Source of the DNA: Erpobdella octoculata
Taxonomy: Eukaryota; Annelida; Clitellata; Hirudinida; Erpobdellidae
Length of the DNA: 64,000 nucleotides
Direction of reading: 5' to 3'
Assembly: GCA_963978895.1 (NCBI GenBank)
Contig: OZ022243.1
Span: 1,532,314-1,596,313, forward strand
This document shows positions 1-11,535 of this stretch, one piece after another. Numbering within the stretch: the stretch's first letter is position 1; each line of letters opens with the position of its first letter. A program made the translations under genes and the position numbers. Under the pieces are notes generated by a model. It saw only the letters and a list, made by a program, of their open reading frames with translations. It was not told the origin of the DNA and ran no database searches.

Positions 1-26
1 AATTAAAAGTTTAACTTTTTAACTAC

Positions 27-1468
27 CAGCAGTTCCAGAATATCCAGAAATTGTCAAAGTGTACATTTCGAATGGAGAATCAATCGTGAAATTGAGATAT
101 TCAGCATAGGCAGTGCTTCCATTGTATAATTCCAATTCAACTCTCAGTTTGTAGTTCTTCATGCTGGTCAAACGGTAGAGCATGTAATTACCTGCAAAAC
201 AATCAACACACTAGTTTGGTGAAATAACAATAAAATTAATTGAAACTAATTAAAACTAAATTTTTACTAACCAAGCCAATATTCTTTTTTCAAATTTCCG
301 AAACCACTCTCATACTTCTGCCAATTTTTATAAAAATTCACAGATCCGTCGATACGACGCTGTATCACCTAATAGATTGTAAATAAAATGTTGCAATTTG
401 AAATTTGATAACAAAATTTTGTTTATTGACATAACTCTAACCATATAATTTGATCCGTTTTTTGAAATCTCACAATACACCGGATATGTCAGATTATCTA
501 TATTCAGCCAATATACTCCGCTGTCTTCTGGACCACTGCCCGGAATATCGTTACAATCTTGGAGCTCTTGTAATTGTCAAGAAAAATATAACAATTTAGT
601 TAAATACTGTAATTATCTAATAATTATATTTTTAAAACATATTGTAATTTAAACTAATGCTTTCAAAAACTTAAATTGAACATTTTTACCTCCGAAATAA
701 CACATCGAGTTTGGTTTTTCAACAGCCTTCAAGATAGAGAAAACAGAAATATTATTTATTAGTAAATAAGTATTTTTAATAAAATTGGAGCGCAAATAAC
801 TGATTTTAAATTCCTTATACTAACTTTTGCAAATCTTTGAAAAAAATTTACAAACTTCCCGTCATCCAATCGAGCTGAAATTTAAAATATAAACTTGCTC
901 CTTATGACAATGCATTTTATTTAAATTTAAAAAAATTCTGAATAAAGTTTATTTCTTTAATTAAAAATAATAATTATCTATGTTCAACAAATTCAAATTT
1001 AACCCCGTAATATGTTCCGATTTGGTTGTCATTCAGAGAAATTATGTTTCTCAACGGACAAAACTGATCGAACATTTGACACAGTCCTGTAGACGCCCGA
1101 TAGTTGAATCCAAGACAAACTTGAGAATCATTCTTGATCGCTTGAGCTCCAGGGAATCGATGAAAGAGAGTCGAAAACTCCCCATACTTACCGACTAATC
1201 TACGGTTAGTATAACTAAAATTATATAACATCAGGGATGGCTGGTTGTCGAAATTGATTTTTTCTCCACTGCTAGTTGAGGCGCAGTAACTTGCGCATTT
1301 AGATCTTGATGACATTTTAGCTTCGCGATAAGCTGTCATATTGCAATTTAATGATTTATTACTTTCGTCGTGTAGTACGCATCTTGAAAATAATCTTATT
1401 CCGCTTTTCCCATGAAGAGCTGTAGCAATTTTTATTATTAAAACAAAAATAATTCTTCTTAAAAACAT
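27..1468 (-). CDS. Gene A: secreted PAN-like + fibrinogen-related (FReD) protein, 3' end cut by window edge
   Basis: Minus-strand exons, 5' to 3': 1468-1004, 726-690, 566-442, 368-272 and 191-27; the last exon lies left of the window. All junctions are GT-AG and the phases join in one frame. Exon 1 begins [20 protein letters not shown], a likely signal peptide. A Cys-rich PAN/apple-like head follows, with paired motifs SKCASYC and [18 protein letters not shown]. Exon 3 gives the fibrinogen start [17 protein letters not shown], exon 4 gives [16 protein letters not shown] and [12 protein letters not shown], and exon 5 gives [10 protein letters not shown] ending YSGTAG. Exon lengths 37, 125, 97 and 165 nt are identical to those of genes D-H at 41.8-61 kb, which supports the model. 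Fibrinogen-related domains usually bind acetylated or other sugars outside the cell. The missing last exon should carry the calcium site and the GAWW motif. The ligand is unknown. Confidence 0.85.
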
Positions 1469-3302
1469 GACTTCTTTTTGAATTTATTGATTTGAATTGA
1501 TTTTTTCGTGCTTTTTCCAAATTTTTTTATCGTTAAAATTAAAGTTTAATCTTAATAATTATTTGTTATATGATTTTTTTTTAAACTGCTAATTTTTTAA
1601 CAAAAAAGTACATAATATACTTAAGTTGACCAAATATTTAGATAACTACTGTACCTATCCAACATTTTTACTAGAAAACTTTTTAACCTGAATAAATATC
1701 AAAGCCTACCTACTTTATCTGTTTATATAAATCATAAACTTCCATTTAATTATCAAAAACATTAGAAATTATTCAAATCTTTTCGAAGAATTTAAAACTC
1801 GTGATTATCGTTATTTTATTTATTTTTCATTTACGTGGAAACGCCGACGCGTAAAGGATTAAATTTCAATTCATTACTGGCAATTGAAACGGTCAGATAC
1901 TAAACTTCATAGAATTTGTCATACGTTTTCTACAGTTTAGTAAATTCCTGGAAAAAATGGATTTTAGTTTGTTTCTTTGTTTGTGTTTGACAGATTAACA
2001 GAAAGATGCTGTTATTTTCAGTTTTTGACTGCATATTCAAACTAAATTCTATTCTGTTTTTTTTTCTGTTTTGTCGGTTTGTAAAATTCACTAGAAACTT
2101 AAATAGCAGTTTTTTTAAATTAATTTTTTTATTTAGTTAATAAACACGAGTTTCGTGTTTTTCTTTGTTTAATAATTTTATCTAATATATAAAAGTAATA
2201 TCTGTTTTTCTATAGCAAATGATATCTGGTTTTTTTTTTAAATAGCACATTTATAAATTAGCAGTTTGATTACAAATTCAAAAACAGAATTAATGTCACT
2301 GCAAGACCAAAGTACAAGCCGGGTCTTTACTGTAAGGTTTTTAGACGGGCCAGACCGGGCTGAGTCGGGCTGAGTCGGATTTAAAATCAAAAAGGTTGGT
2401 CAGGGGTGGGCCAAAGTTTTTGCGTCGAGTATAAAAAGTTTAAGCCCGTAGGAAAAGACCGGGCCCAAATAAAACTGGTTGGGTCTGAAAATTTGGCCGA
2501 GTTGCGTAAAAATCAGCCCAGGCAGTAACGTATGCAAATCATGGTAATTAAAAAATTATTAAAATTATCAGTTTATTTTTATTTGAGAATAATTAATTAC
2601 CAAATTGACAAGATCATTAATATTGTATTCAAAAATTATTTGAAGTGCTATAAAATGCTTATATGGTGCAAACAATGAAAAGTTTGATATACAAAATGTT
2701 GGTTTTAAGCTCGAGTTTGAAAAAACAAAAACTGAAACAGAATATATTACTAAAACTACTAAAATACTCAAAATGTTTAATATATTTTAAAAATACATAA
2801 ACTGTAAACTCACTAATCACATGCAATAAACATTTTACAAGTTTTAATCAATACCTGAAAACCACCAAAAAGATTCCAAAAAAGTGAGTTACGAAAGGTT
2901 ACGAAAGTTTACATGAAGTGGCTCTATTTTTCTCTCGAAACTTTTGAGCGAGAGTTAGAATTAGTGTCGTAGAGTTACCAAAATATGGAAAAAAAGGAGT
3001 TTCAGACAAAGGAACCAGAGAAGGAAAAAATGGAAGATGAAATCGGTGGTTAAACAAGAGAGAGTAAATTGAAAAAATTAAAACATGCTTTTAAGATAGC
3101 TAAACAATTTCATAGCAGCATCGTATCGTAAAAATTTCTCCTGGTTTCTGCAAAATAAAGTATGACGCTTTATCGACCGGATCAAGAGCATAAAATTAGA
3201 ACACGGATTTATACACCGTTCAAATGAAGACTTGCATAACTCAGAATCTAAAGCAGAGAATAGAGAAAATTAAATAGTAAAAAGTCTGTGTCTAAATAAC
3301 TC
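1469..3302. other. Intergenic AT-rich DNA between genes A and B
   Basis: No coding exon is seen. The stretch is AT-rich with poly-T runs. It holds a GC-rich island at about 2313-2525 with repeated GGGCCGGGC/GGGCTGAGTCGG-like words, listed separately. The upstream promoter of gene A must lie just right of 1468, but no clear TATA element can be chosen. Confidence 0.5.
2313..2525. repeat. Possible interspersed repeat with GGGCCGGGC-type words
   Basis: A GC-rich block in AT-rich DNA contains GACGGGCCAGACCGGGC, two copies of GGGCTGAGTCGG, AAGACCGGGCCC and TTGGCCGAG. A block with related words (GGTCGGGCTTGGCCC, GACGGGCCGAGTG) occurs at about 19921-20035. Two copies of one compositional type suggest a decayed dispersed element. 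No terminal repeats or target duplications were found, so the class is unknown. Confidence 0.35.
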
Positions 3303-5020
3303 TCAAGGATTGTTTTCTACGTAGGCTTGACAAAGGACACAGAATCCAAGATTGCAAGGCGCATTATTCCAGCTGTAATCATTCACAAGTCCTATGCAGG
3401 AAAATGTGCTCAAGTAATTTGGCTCACCGGGATACCAAAATGTATTGACCATGGGAATGGTACTGGAGTTTGGAAAAGGTTCCCAGACGAAAGTTGGGTT
3501 ATTCAGAGCGACCTGTTTGCCGTTAATCCAAATGTTGTAGCAGACAGAAACTGAAGTGAAGCAGATTGATTTTGCTGCACTGGCTAAAAACAATTCAACA
3601 ATAGTTAAAAATTATAAGAAAATTTTAAAAAATGTTTTTTTATAGTATTTTTAAAAATAAAATCTACAAGTTTTAAAAAAAATTAAAAGTACTAAATTTT
3701 AAATCGGGTTTGAAACAAAGGTTTAATTGTATAAAGCTGCTATGTTTTTGATCGAGTAAATTATAGTTAAAAAAAACCCATACAGTTTGATCTGAGAAAT
3801 TCCAGATAGTTTGTCAATGCTTTTTTCATTCCATTGTTGTTTATCATTGCTGGAAAAACCTTGTGTGGAATTGCCTGAAATAGAAATTGGCATAAATAAC
3901 AAATTAAATTATTTATATTTTGAATAAATAATTTGTAGTGTTTCATTTATTTAGGAAAATTAGGTTTTAATTGTTTCAAATGTAAACCAACGCTAATCTG
4001 ATTGCAGTGAATTCTTGCATCTGTATAGTTCCAGGTTCCAACTTCCAATTTGAAACAACTTTCAGTCAAAGGTAAGAAAATGAATTGGTCGTTACAAAGA
4101 ACTGAAATATTTACACAAGCAAAGATAAAATATGTTTTATCAGTATTTAGATCAAATTCAGATTAGTTTGAAGTTTTATTTTCAGCATTCGTTTTTTATA
4201 ACAGATGAGAACAATTTCGTAGTAGTCTTGTCTACAATTTACAAATCTAACTGAATATAGAAAGTTAAATTAAGAAACTTACTACAGAAAATGAAACAAA
4301 TTATAAACTGTATCACCGAAACACAATGATCCGTCGTAACAAAAAACTGAAATATTTACACAAACAAAAAGCAAAGTTATGATATCAGTATTTAGATCAA
4401 ATTCATATTAGTTTCAAATTTGGCTCCCAGCGTTGCTTGTAAATGTAAATGCATTTAATTTTTATAACTGATGAGGGCTACTTTGTAGTAGTCTTGTCAA
4501 CAATGTACAAATCAAGTTGAATATAGAAAGTTAAATTTAGAAACTTACTACAGAAAATGAAACAAATTATCAACTGTATCACTGAAACACAATGGTCAGC
4601 GGATTAAAATGCACATTAACTATAATGTTCTAAGTTTCTTTTTATTTTGAAGTAAATCTTAGTGATTAAATTATTTTAACAAATGCTCTTGAAATACGAA
4701 CCTGTTTGTTGGTAAACTTTACAGTTATTGTCGTTTGATTTGACCGAAGTAAATTGGTCCCAATTTACAATCAGTTCACATTTCTTTGTAATTTTGTTGA
4801 ATTGAAATCTTCTACATTTAAAACTATCTGTAGACTGACATCTTACAGCGCATTTTAATTTTGAAATAGCTCTTGAAGTTGTATTTTGTTCTCCAACGAC
4901 GCAATAAGGTGAATATTGTATTTTACTGGTAAATTTCTGTTCACGTTGCCAAACGCTTTGAGAAAACACTAATTCTGGCATGATTATTGCAACAGAATAA
5001 AATATCATTTCAAAATACAT
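3303..5020 (-). CDS. Gene B: secreted PAN-like + C-type lectin domain protein
   Basis: Four minus-strand exons: 5020-4702, 4101-3992, 3874-3778 and 3583-3303, joining to 268 residues. The start is MYFEMIFYSVAIIMPELVFSQ, a signal peptide. An in-frame ORF extends further upstream, but paralogue C starts at the equivalent Met. The head has PAN-like cysteines (YCVVGEQN, KLKCAVRCQS, KCRRFQFN, KKCELI). The lectin domain begins SCFKLEVGTWNYTDARIHCNQ. It ends with a PGEPN motif, SCIGLVNDYSWNN and CVLC. EPN and W-N-(D/N) are the calcium/sugar sites of mannose-type C-type lectins; here WND reads WNN. Exon lengths 319/110/97/281 equal those of gene C. The protein is probably an extracellular calcium-dependent lectin; the sugar ligand is not determined. 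Confidence 0.82.
4100..4605. repeat. Tandem duplication (~235 bp unit) inside intron 1 of gene B
   Basis: The segment beginning CTGAAATATTTACACAA at about 4102 is repeated from about 4346. Both copies continue through CAGTATTTAGATCAAATTCA, GTAGTAGTCTTGTC, GAATATAGAAAGTTAAATT and CTTACTACAGAAAATGAAAC. The copies differ by scattered substitutions and small indels. The right copy keeps an acceptor and donor around a 33-nt micro-exon candidate (4549-4581, minus strand); in the left copy the acceptor AG has changed to GG. Confidence 0.75.
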
Positions 5021-5367
5021 TATTACGATTGGATGTTGTTTCGTGTTAAGTTTCAAAATTGTTTTGTGTTTTCTAGCATTTATGTTTGTAGGTTCGGTAG
5101 TCTTTGTATGACGTCTTGTATTGATATAAACAGCTGTGTAGTGTGTGCCGTATTGTTCCTTGCTCAGCAAATCTACTGGATCGTGAAACACCTGAATCGA
5201 TCATCTAATAACTTATGGTTTCAAGGAAATTAAGTTTCCTTGAGTCGCTTGTTTTAAATGCATTAACTGTCTTGTTCGCATATGGTTTCCAGAATACGGT
5301 TGGTTAATTTGTGCATATTTTATTACGTAATAAATGCTCGGCAGTCAACATACAATTGCATGAAATG

Positions 5368-5566
5368 CAGTGGCGTGGACGCCCAGGGCAGCACTTTTGA
5401 GGGGGGGTGGCAAACAAATATTTCGGTGCAGCAAACGTTGAATGAAAAATAATAGATTAATAGATTTTACTTTTCCTGTCATCATCTTTTTTGACAAAAA
5501 AATGTATTCAAATCGGCATTTTTCAGCCTACCGCCTCATGTGGCTGAGACACACGTTACGCCACTA
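5368..5566. mobile_element. Possible non-autonomous hAT-like element
   Basis: The segment starts CAGTGGCGTGGAC and ends GTTACGCCACTA, giving short inverted termini (AGTGGCGT/ACGCCACT). The left end reads GGGCAGCACTTTTGAGGGGGG, a G-rich subterminal word pattern common in hAT elements. No 8-bp target duplication is seen, so the boundaries are approximate and the call is tentative. Confidence 0.4.
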
Positions 5567-5839
5567 ATCAGCTGTTGTGATCTGTTGAACGTACAATTTT
5601 AGGTTTTAAATTGGTTGAAGTTATTATTAGAATTAGAATGGCCATTATTTTGTCTCACCGTTATTTAGGGCGCCACTTCTTATCGATACACCAAAGCAGC
5701 GCCGCCGGGAACGACTCGTGCATATGGGATCACACAGTGTTGTTACCTGCTGCCACCAGCACGTGTTTCAGAAATCGTGATGGGCTAAGCCCTATTACTC
5801 TCTCAGTCGCGAAACTTTTACTTATTTATCGACCAATAA

Positions 5840-5973
5840 AAGTTTAAAGCCTGAGTTGGCCTTAGCAGTGTGAGTGAATTCCTTGCTCAACGCCAACGAA
5901 TAACGCCTCGCCGCGACAGAGATTTAAACTGCAGGATGATAGCTTAACTGCTTTAACCATTGTGCCACGGCGG
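5840..5973 (-). mobile_element. tRNA-derived SINE, minus orientation
   Basis: Read on the minus strand it begins CCGCCGTGGCACAATGGTTAA, an A-box-like tRNA head. A B-box-like GTTTAAATC follows. After the head comes TTGAGCAAGGAATTCACTC, a body word shared in degenerate form with the SINE at 59336-59511 (CAAGCAAGGAGTTTACACGC). The B box has T for C, so it is probably an old, inactive copy. Confidence 0.65.
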
Positions 5974-6665
5974 AATATTTTTAGTTTCTGCCTAGCTCCA
6001 TTTTTTTTAGCAAAACTGAGGTGCTCTCTGGCGAACGGTAAAAAATTCATTTCTACATAGTGCATAAAACGAAGACGATAGCCCCTAAAACTGTTCTTAA
6101 GTTATTTAATTTTTAAATTTGGCAATTTTTCATTAGTTTTTTCCGTTGGGTTAAAGTAAACTACAGAATTAACGTTGTCGTTGCATGTACATTTGATTGT
6201 AGTTTGATCTGTTTATTTGTTTGCTTGTAGCGGTTTATATTTGTTTTTTGTGATTGTTTATCAATGTATGAATCATCAAAGTATAATTTAATTTTAAAAT
6301 GTTTTATTTTGTTTTCTGGCATTTATTTCAAATAAAATCTTACAAGCAGCACTCTTTTTTCAAATTTTCAATTCTTGGAAAGTAAAAAAATCAGAAAACA
6401 ACATTTTTTTACTCAATTTAACAAAATGCTTTCAAGAGTTAAACTAACGTTTGTTGTTTGTAAAATTTCAAAAAATTTCTAGATTTTTTATATCAATAGA
6501 ATAGAAAACAATTTTTAAAACACAAAAAATTCTGACGCAGTAGGAACCGACCAGGCCATAAATTAACATATTGGAACCCCAATTTTTACACGGTTCTAAT
6601 GTGCTCAAATAACAAACAATCTGAACAAAACCGTCTTAATTCAGACAAATTTTTCTACACGTCAT

Positions 6666-8083
6666 TCAAAGATTGTCTTCTAAGTAGGCTTGGCAGACGA
6701 CACAGAATCCAGCATCGCAGAGCAAATTATTCCAGCTGTAATCATTCACAAGTCCTATGCAGGAAAATGTGTTCAGGTTGTTTGGCTCACCCGGATTCCA
6801 AAATGTATTGACCATGGGTATGCTACTGGAGTTTGCAAAAGGCTCCCAGACGAAAGTTGAGTTGTTCAGTGTGACTTGTCTGCCGTTAATCCAAATGTAA
6901 TAAGTAACGTAGCTTAACTTGAAACACATTGATCGTGCTACACTGGCTGAAGACAATTAAAATTAGTTAAAAATTATTCAAAATTACTTGAAGAAAGTGT
7001 TTGTAATGAGATACCCTTGAGAATATGTTTGAAATTATTTTAGAGGCTAAGCCCAACTCATTTTTAAATAAAGGTATTTCAGATCAAGTAAATCATGGTA
7101 AAAAAAACTCATACAATTTGATCTGAGAAATTCCATGTAATTTGTCAGTGCTTTTTTCATTCCATTGTTGTTTATCATTGCTGGAAAAACCTTGTGCGGA
7201 GTGGACTGTGGTAAAATAGACATAAATATTTAATTGCATTATTTATACTTTGAAAAAATAATTTGTTGAGCTTAAATTAATTTAATACTTGAGTTTTAAT
7301 TGTTTCAAATGTAAACAAACGCTTAGTTGATTGCAGTGAGTTCTTGCATCTATCCAGTTCCATGCTCCGACTTCCAATTTGAAACAACTTCCAGCAAGTG
7401 GTAAGAAGATGAATTCATCGTTACAAAGGACTAAAAATCAGAAAAAAACCAAATTCATAATATCTGTGTTTAATTTAAATTTAGAGTAATTTTAATTTTG
7501 TTTCTCAGTGCTGCTTTAAATGTAAGTAATGCAATCGTGTTCTGAAACAGATTTAGTAGCTTTTGTATGAGTTTTGTCTACTATTAGCATATTTCGTAGA
7601 ATATATCACATTGAAATTAATTTAGTATAGAAAATAAAACAATTCATAAAATGTATTACAAAAATTCAATGGTCATTAGTTAATAACGTTTACCTTACCT
7701 TTTACATTAACCTTTAAAAACTTTTTTAAAATAAATTTTCAACAAACGCTCATGAGATACAAACCTGTTTGCTGGTAAACTTTACAGTTATTGTCGCTTG
7801 ATCTGACGGAAGTAAATTGGTCCCAATTTACAATCAGTTCACATTTCTTTGTAACTTTGTTGAATTGAAATCTTCTACATTTAAAACTATCCGTAGACTG
7901 ACATCCTACAGCGCACTTTAAATTCGAAATAGCTCTTGAAGTTGTATTTGGTTCTCCAACGACGCAATAAGGTGAATATTGTATTTTACTGGTAAATTTC
8001 TGTTCACGTTGCCAAACGCCTTGAGAAAACACTAATTCTGGCATGATTATTGCAAGAGAATAAAATATTATTTCAAAAAACAT
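6666..8083 (-). CDS. Gene C: secreted PAN-like + C-type lectin domain protein, tandem paralogue of B
   Basis: Four minus-strand exons: 8083-7765, 7430-7321, 7205-7109 and 6946-6666, joining to 268 residues with GT-AG introns. The signal peptide is MFFEIIFYSLAIIMPELVFSQ. The PAN-like head is almost identical to gene B. The lectin domain opens SCFKLEVGAWNWIDARTHCNQ, passes through PHKVFPAMINNNGMKKAL and ends with PGEPN, LVNDYSWNN and CVVCQ. Exon sizes 319/110/97/281 match gene B exactly, so B and C arose by tandem duplication of a unit of about 3.3 kb that includes their 5' flanks. Intron 1 is shorter than in B and lacks the internal duplication. The likely role is extracellular sugar binding. 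Confidence 0.82.
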
Positions 8084-9783
8084 TATTACGATTGGTTGCT
8101 GTTTTTTTATTAACTTTCAAAATATTTTCACGTTCTTGGCATTTATTGAAAATCTAATCTCATTAGGTTTGCAAACTCAATAGAAGTGAATGGTCTTTGT
8201 GCGACTTCTTGTCTTTGAATAAATAGCTTGGTGCTTTTTTATTCTTTTCTTATCAAATCCACAAGGATCATGGAATGCCTAAACAAATCATCTTATAAAG
8301 TATCGTTTCATGGAAATTATACTTTCTGAAGTTGCCTGCTTTGAATACTGTTTTTTAACATATAGTTATAAAATAAAGTTGATTGTTTGATGTGTATTTT
8401 ATGATGTATTAACTGGCTGGTATCTAACTTAAAGTTTTATTATGATGATGTTGGAGAAAGTTCTGAGGAGACGGAAAAAAAGATTTCAGGGTGTTGAAGT
8501 TCCAGAAAAAAATGAAGTTTAACTGATTTGACCATCGCCTGTCATCAACTTTGAAACAAAATGTTTTCTCCTTTCCCAGTCAACAACTCATTTAAAGGTT
8601 ACCGCCGCGAATGCTGTTTGCCACTGATTTGATTTATTAAACGTATCTCTTTTAGACCGAAAGTGAGTTTCAGTGTAGTGAGACCTGTAACTACATTGAC
8701 CATAAATGAATTTAAAGTTATAATTCACAGCTGGATGATTGCAATAATCATAGCGTCTGCTTTACTCTGTTTTCAACTGCAAGATTGAAACGGCTTCTGA
8801 AAAGCAAATCCATTTTAAAGTTTAACATACAAAGGAAATCAGTGATGTGTAATTTTTTTCTTAAGTTGAGTAATTTTCCAATTTACCATGATAATTTTAA
8901 TTTTTTGTTTTTTTTCAACTGTGATCAAAACTACATAGGATCGATGTTGTCGCTGCAAGTACGTACGTTTGTTTGTGTACGGTTTGTTTTTTTTTATGTA
9001 CTGCCGAAGCAAGTACTGTTAACCCGTCTGTTCATACTTTTTTCATTGGCTTTTTAATTGTTTTTTGCTCAAATTTGTTGTTTGAAAAACTTAATTTTGT
9101 TTTTGGTCGACTCGAAACATTCTTTCTTACGAAAATCTGACAGTTACTCATGGTTTCTTAATAAAGCCATCACAGCAACATTCATTTACCCATGGAAAGC
9201 TGCTGTTGTCACATTGATGAACAGTAGTTTCGCATATTACCTACATCTCCACGCGAACGTTAAAAACTTTTATTAAAATAGTTTATGCGCCAAAAAATCT
9301 AAAATATCTCTGAAAAGTTATTAGATAAAAGTAAACAGAAAAATTAATAAGACCTAAAACCGAACCTTCAAATACAATGAAATTTGTTTTTCAAAGTTTT
9401 AAATCTAATCCGCTGGTGACAATAAAATGACTCATTAAATGCTGTATGGAGTTGAGTTACTTTGAAATCACCTCACTCGAGGATGTCGATTAGCCTGGAG
9501 CTATGTACCGCAGATTTGTATTCAGTTTCAATACCCCTCTGTCTGTACGTCTATTGTTGTATCTCTTCATTATTTCCCCGCAGGTGGAGTTACTCTTCTG
9601 GAAGCAACTCTCTTTGTGAAATAGCCGCCCAACTGAAGCGCCTATATAACAAGAGTCATGTTTTAACAGCGTTCAGTGTTAAGAGCCTGGGATTTAAGAA
9701 TTTGCCGGGTTATACGTGCTTCGGTTGTTCCCTTTCATTTGATTTGAGAAAATTTGTAGTTCAAGTTTAAAAAAAACGTAGTG
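8084..9783. other. Intergenic region between divergent gene C and the Kunitz gene
   Basis: Gene C points left and the Kunitz/antistasin gene points right, so this interval should hold both promoters. The part near 8084-8650 resembles the 5' flank of gene B, including GCCACTGATTTG versus CGCCACTAATC. About 9465-9770 has higher GC content and lies directly upstream of the signal-peptide exon at 9784, consistent with a 5' UTR or core promoter. No definite TATA box is chosen. Confidence 0.4.
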
Positions 9784-11501
9784 ATGGAACGGTGTTCATT
9801 CATTCTTGTACTGCTCTTTCAGGTGAAGATTTCAAATTAATTTCGTAAAATAGATGTTTTTAATAAGTTTTATGAAAATAAATGTTTTAATTAGTTCTAA
9901 AAGATTAGTGTTTTTTTTTTATTTTAGAGGAAAAACATTACCGATTGGTAGAAATAAAAAAAAATGTTTTGTTTTATGGAGTTGATTTTATTGGCAGTAC
10001 CTAAATTAATTTGTTGTATAATTAACTACCTTTATTTTTATTAAAAAAGCAATGAAATTATTAATTAAAAATTTCTTCTTTTCTCCAGATAATCTTGCTC
10101 ATTTCATGCGTAAACGGATTACCTAAAGCAAAACTCTCGGTGAAACACCACACAAACGGTAAATATGTCAATTCAACTCCTTCATTTGACGGTTATAAAA
10201 AAAAATTTTTGTTGTTGGTTTTACCTTATACGTATATATATAGAATAAATAAATAGGAGATAAACAAATTATCGCTCAGGATTCAAAGATGGAATCTAAA
10301 AGATTTAGAGTCTTTTGTTGCAATATATGGATTGAAGAAACCAACAGAGGATTCAGACTCACGTGATCTACAATCTATTGTTATCTCCATTGTTCTTTCC
10401 ACTTTCACTATTGAATTGCCTGAAAATGCCGCTCTATTAACGCGCTAGAAGGTTTTCAAATACTTGGAAAAATAATTCTAATTGCTCTTTTCATCAGCAA
10501 GTAAATTCATTTAACTAATTCTATAAATCACCGCATAATGCGAACTAAATACTATCAGTAGCGCATTGTTCAGACAAATAGATGTACTGAAAGTAAACAA
10601 ATAAATCTCATTTCAAATTTCTTGAAAAAAAAATTAGTCTTGAAAATTTTTATGAGTTTAAATTTTTGTATTATTTAAATAATTGTTTTTTTTTTCAATC
10701 AATTCCTTTATTCTAGTTATTATGATGATTTTCTGTCACGAATAATTGTCGATTCTATGAATCTAGGCGATTAAACAAACCTCCGTGTCTTCAGGACTGC
10801 CAGCCAAAAGAAAGGCTCATCCTACATACTATTTTATATGTATTTATTGGTTTTACTGCCAGTTCAACAAGTTGACCATTGTTTTTTCTAGATATTCCAG
10901 CTCGCTGTTTCAATTCTCCAGTTACAATTTTGCTGCTTTCATCTCTATTCGCTTCATGATTTGCATTTCTAAAATCACAGGTTGAAAAAAAGCTATAAAA
11001 TCTTGACTTACGATCGAGAGCAAGCTGCTACGCTGTAAACATTTCAAACGAGCACAGACAGACTTGAATTATTACAAGTAAATGGATGCATTTCAAAAAG
11101 GGTCAATTAAACCTTTGCTATATGAACGTAGTTTACGATTCCTTGATGCGTTCCAGATTACGCGGGAGAGTCAGTTGGTGTTTGAAAGCTCTCGCTTTCC
11201 AATGCGATAGTATAAAGCAATTAAGTCTTTGTTTCTGAGACATCAGCTAGCCACGTTAAAAACCGACACTATTTGTCTGCCGGCTTCGTTAGAAACATAA
11301 GGACTACTTTGGAAGAGATAGTTTTTGTAGTTGGACAAATATTAGTTTGGACTAATAAATTGTTTTTTTTTTGCAAACCTGGGAATTTCTTAAAAGAAAA
11401 TCAAATGTTGTAGTAAAAAAAACATGCTTATTAACGTTAACTTTCTCGGTCAAGCAAGTGTAGACATGCACATACACATACGCAGGCAGGCACAGGATCT
11501 A

Positions 11502-11535
<34 letters not shown>

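Larger units (their letters stand above)
5021..6665. other. Spacer between genes B and C with decayed mobile elements
   Basis: No coding exon is seen. The part next to gene B (about 5021-5600) resembles the flank of gene C (about 8084-8650), so it belongs to the duplicated unit. It contains a hAT-like remnant (5368-5566) and a tRNA-derived SINE (5840-5973). The rest is AT-rich. Confidence 0.5.

Noticed and set aside
9462..9770. 102-codon frame just upstream of the Kunitz gene
   Set aside because: No motif and no in-phase link to the signal-peptide exon at 9784; more likely 5' UTR or promoter DNA.
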